Assembly (NCBI GenBank): GCA_016302435.1
Contig: JAEDNQ010000117.1
Location: 1 to 6,955 of the forward strand
DNA from: Bacteroidaceae bacterium
Lineage (GTDB): Bacteria; Bacteroidota; Bacteroidia; Bacteroidales; Bacteroidaceae
Length of the DNA: 6,955 nucleotides
Reading direction: 5' to 3'
The translations under genes and the position numbers were made by a program. A model generated the notes under the pieces. The model was not told the DNA's origin. It searched no databases and saw nothing but the letters and a program-made list of their open reading frames with translations. Within the stretch, counting starts at the first letter, position 1; the number at the start of each line of letters is the position of its first letter. Below are positions 5,068 to 6,955 of this stretch, piece after piece.

Positions 5068-6777
5068 ATGTACATTTGGATATTCCTCAGGCTCATAGGA
5101 GCCCTCGCTCTCCTGATGTTCGGTATGAAATCGATGAGCGACAGTTTGCAAAAGATGGCAGGACCGCAGTTGCGTAGCGTCCTCGGTACCATGACAACCA
5201 ACCGTCTGACAGGCATCCTCTCTGGTGCCCTCATAACGGCAGCCGTCCAGTCTTCCACCGCCACGACAGTGATGACAGTCTCCTTTGTCAACGCTGGCCT
5301 GCTGACCCTCGCTCAGGCAATCTCCGTCATCATGGGTGCCAACATCGGTACTACACTGACGGCTTGGATAATGAGTGCAGGCTTCTCTTTCAACATCACC
5401 GACTTCGTTTGGCCTGCTTTCTTCATTGCCATCATCCTTATCTATAGCAAGAAGCGTAAGCTCTTCGGTGACTTCCTCTTCGGTATAGCATTCATGTTTC
5501 TCGGTCTTGGCACACTTCGCCAAGCAGGAGTCGAACTTGACCTGGCACACAATCAGCCCGTGCTCGACTTCTTCTCCAGTTTCGACCCCAACAGCTTCCT
5601 CACCACACTAACCTTCCTCGTCATAGGTAGCATACTCACCATGTGCGTGCAGTCGTCAGCAGCCGTCATGGCCATCACCATGATACTCTGCTCTACAGGT
5701 GTACTGCCCATCTATCAGGGCATCGCTCTCGTCATGGGTGAGAACATCGGTACGACCGTCACTTCCAACATAGCGGCTCTCACGGCCAATCCACAGGCGC
5801 GCCGTGCAGCCCTTGCCCACATGTTCTTCAATGTCTTCGGTGTCCTCTGGATTCTATGCGTCTTCCGTCCATTTGTCGACATCGTCTGCAGTTTTGTTGG
5901 CTACGATGCCGAGATGCCTAAGACAGACCCATCCTTCGTGGCAAATGCCTCTAAGCTCTCCTTCGTCCTCGCTGCCTTCCACACCGGATTCAACATTGTC
6001 AATACTGCCATCCTCGTGTGGTTCGTGCCTCAGATAGAGCGCCTCGTGTGTGCAGTCATCAAGCCAAAGAAGAATGTTGACGAAGACGACTTCCGCCTCA
6101 TGTTCATTCAGACAGGTATCATGAAGACTCCCGAGCTCTCCATCCTCGAAGCGCAGAAGGAGATACACGCCTTTGCCGAACGCATACAGCGCATGTTTGG
6201 CATGGTCAAAGACCTCCTTGTGGAGACCGACCAGAGCAAGTTCGTCAAACTCTACAGCCGCATAGAGAAATATGAAAACATCTCCGACAACATGGAAGTG
6301 GAGATAGCCAAATATCTCGACAACGTCAGCAACTCACACCTCAGCGACGAGTCAAAAGCCAAGATACGAGCCATGCTCCGCGAAATATCCGAACTGGAAA
6401 GTATAGGCGACAGCTGCTACAACATAGCCCGAACTATCAACCGACGCATCAGTGGCAAGGAGGACTTCACCGAGCAGCAGTATGAACACCTCCACCAGAT
6501 GATGGAACTTGTCGACCTCTCCCTCTCTCAGATGAACAACATGCTCGTCGGACACAAGTCCGAAAACGATGCCACACGTTCGTTCAACATCGAGAACGAG
6601 ATTAACAACTTCCGCAATCAGCTCCGCACACAAAACATCAACGATGTCAACAATCATGTGTACACCTACACCATCGGTACCATGTATATCGACATCATTC
6701 AGGAGTGCGAGAAGCTCGGCGACTTTGTCGTCAACGTGGTCGAAGCTCGCATGGGCATCAGACAGAGAGACATATAA
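5068..6777 (+). CDS. Na+/phosphate cotransporter family protein with C-terminal PhoU-like domain
   Basis: This inner-membrane protein of 569 residues belongs to the Na/Pi cotransporter family (NptA/YjbB type), probably moving phosphate with sodium. It has the family's internal duplication: repeat one carries QSSTATT at 61-67 and GANIGTT at 90-96, and repeat two carries QSSAAVM from 195 and GENIGTT at 224-230. Hydrophobic helices run from residue 1 to about 325. A charged, mostly helical region from about 345 to 565 resembles PhoU, which in other systems senses or modulates phosphate uptake. A longer frame opens at TTG 4996, but that start lies inside the promoter and would add 24 residues before the first membrane helix; ATG 5068 is the better start. 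E. coli YjbB is thought to export phosphate, so direction of transport cannot be told. It is transcribed alone. Confidence 0.9.
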   Translation: MYIWIFLRLIGALALLMFGMKSMSDSLQKMAGPQLRSVLGTMTTNRLTGILSGALITAAVQSSTATTVMTVSFVNAGLLTLAQAISVIMGANIGTTLTAWIMSAGFSFNITDFVWPAFFIAIILIYSKKRKLFGDFLFGIAFMFLGLGTLRQAGVELDLAHNQPVLDFFSSFDPNSFLTTLTFLVIGSILTMCVQSSAAVMAITMILCSTGVLPIYQGIALVMGENIGTTVTSNIAALTANPQARRAALAHMFFNVFGVLWILCVFRPFVDIVCSFVGYDAEMPKTDPSFVANASKLSFVLAAFHTGFNIVNTAILVWFVPQIERLVCAVIKPKKNVDEDDFRLMFIQTGIMKTPELSILEAQKEIHAFAERIQRMFGMVKDLLVETDQSKFVKLYSRIEKYENISDNMEVEIAKYLDNVSNSHLSDESKAKIRAMLREISELESIGDSCYNIARTINRRISGKEDFTEQQYEHLHQMMELVDLSLSQMNNMLVGHKSENDATRSFNIENEINNFRNQLRTQNINDVNNHVYTYTIGTMYIDIIQECEKLGDFVVNVVEARMGIRQRDI

Positions 6778-6832
6778 AGGTAGGTTCTATAGAGAATTGT
6801 AATTAATAAAAATAGAAGGTCAATAGTAAATG

Positions 6833-6876
6833 CAGAGGCTGTGTCAAAAATACGTGACACAGCCTCTGTGGCTTTT
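6833..6876 (+). terminator. 14-bp hairpin after the transporter gene, probable terminator
   Basis: CAGAGGCTGTGTCA (6833-6846) pairs perfectly with TGACACAGCCTCTG (6855-6868) around an eight-base loop. It begins 55 bases past the transporter stop. The T-run that follows is weak (TGGCTTTTATAG), so it may end transcription less cleanly than the leu terminator, or serve as a 3' stabilising structure. The arm GAGGCTGTGTCAAAA also resembles the ends of some Bacteroidetes insertion sequences, so it might derive from a mobile-element remnant; that is recollection, not a search result. Confidence 0.7.
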
Positions 6877-6904
6877 ATAGCAGATATACTTTTTTTGAGC
6901 TTAT

Positions 6905-6923
6905 GGGGTGTTCTATAAATTAG
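6905..6923 (-). repeat. 19-base repeat, right copy (probable end of a mobile element)
   Basis: GGGGTGTTCTATAAATTAG is the exact reverse complement of bases 35-53. The flanks on both sides differ from those of the left copy. The remaining 32 bases to the window end show no recognisable gene. If this is a terminal repeat pointing outward, the element begins at 6905 and runs off the right edge. Confidence 0.6.
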
Positions 6924-6955
6924 CTTGAGGCGATTTTGAGGCTATCATGCAGCAG

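Noticed and set aside
5053..5550. 165-codon minus-strand frame at the start of the transporter gene
   Set aside because: It is a shadow of the transporter frame, with no supporting promoter or family resemblance.
6886..6897. Possible -7 element (T-run ending in TTTG) near the right edge
   Set aside because: It is mostly a homopolymer T-run that lacks the TA of the consensus, and no gene start is visible downstream within the window.

Overview
The window looks like ordinary chromosome from a member of the Bacteroidales, most likely Prevotella-like. Its promoters fit the Bacteroidetes pattern (TTTG, about 19 bases, TAnnTTTG). Start codons are preceded by A/T-rich sequence rather than Shine-Dalgarno sites. 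Proteins resemble Bacteroidetes family members and codon use favours CTC and ATC. All confident genes lie on the + strand.

Layout. (1) Bases 1-171 carry one copy of a 19-base repeat at 35-53, a weak possible promoter and a small hairpin. (2) 172-825 is queC, for the queuosine precursor preQ0, followed by a short tandem repeat and an intrinsic terminator. (3) 966-4909 is a leucine biosynthesis operon. It has a good promoter, an unlisted 31-codon leader peptide with six leucine codons, overlapping antiterminator and terminator hairpins, then leuA, leuC, leuD and a strong terminator. (4) 4984-6876 is a single-gene unit: a promoter with a 7+7 inverted repeat just after its expected start point, a Na+/phosphate cotransporter-family protein with a C-terminal PhoU-like region, and a 14-bp hairpin. 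(5) The right edge carries the second copy of the 19-base repeat in opposite orientation.

How the genes work together. LeuA condenses 2-oxoisovalerate with acetyl-CoA and LeuCD isomerises the product. The next enzyme, LeuB, is not in the window, so the pathway must be completed elsewhere. The leader peptide and hairpins are arranged so that scarce charged leucyl-tRNA would stall the ribosome and let transcription continue into leuA. QueC and the transporter have no evident link to leucine synthesis.

The most interesting element is the leucine attenuator, which is visible in detail and was missed as an ORF because it is short. Next are the 19-base inverted repeats about 50 bases from each window edge (probable ends of insertion sequences) and the operator-like palindrome at the transporter promoter. 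I see no defence system, CRISPR array, rRNA or tRNA, and no convincing wholly new system.
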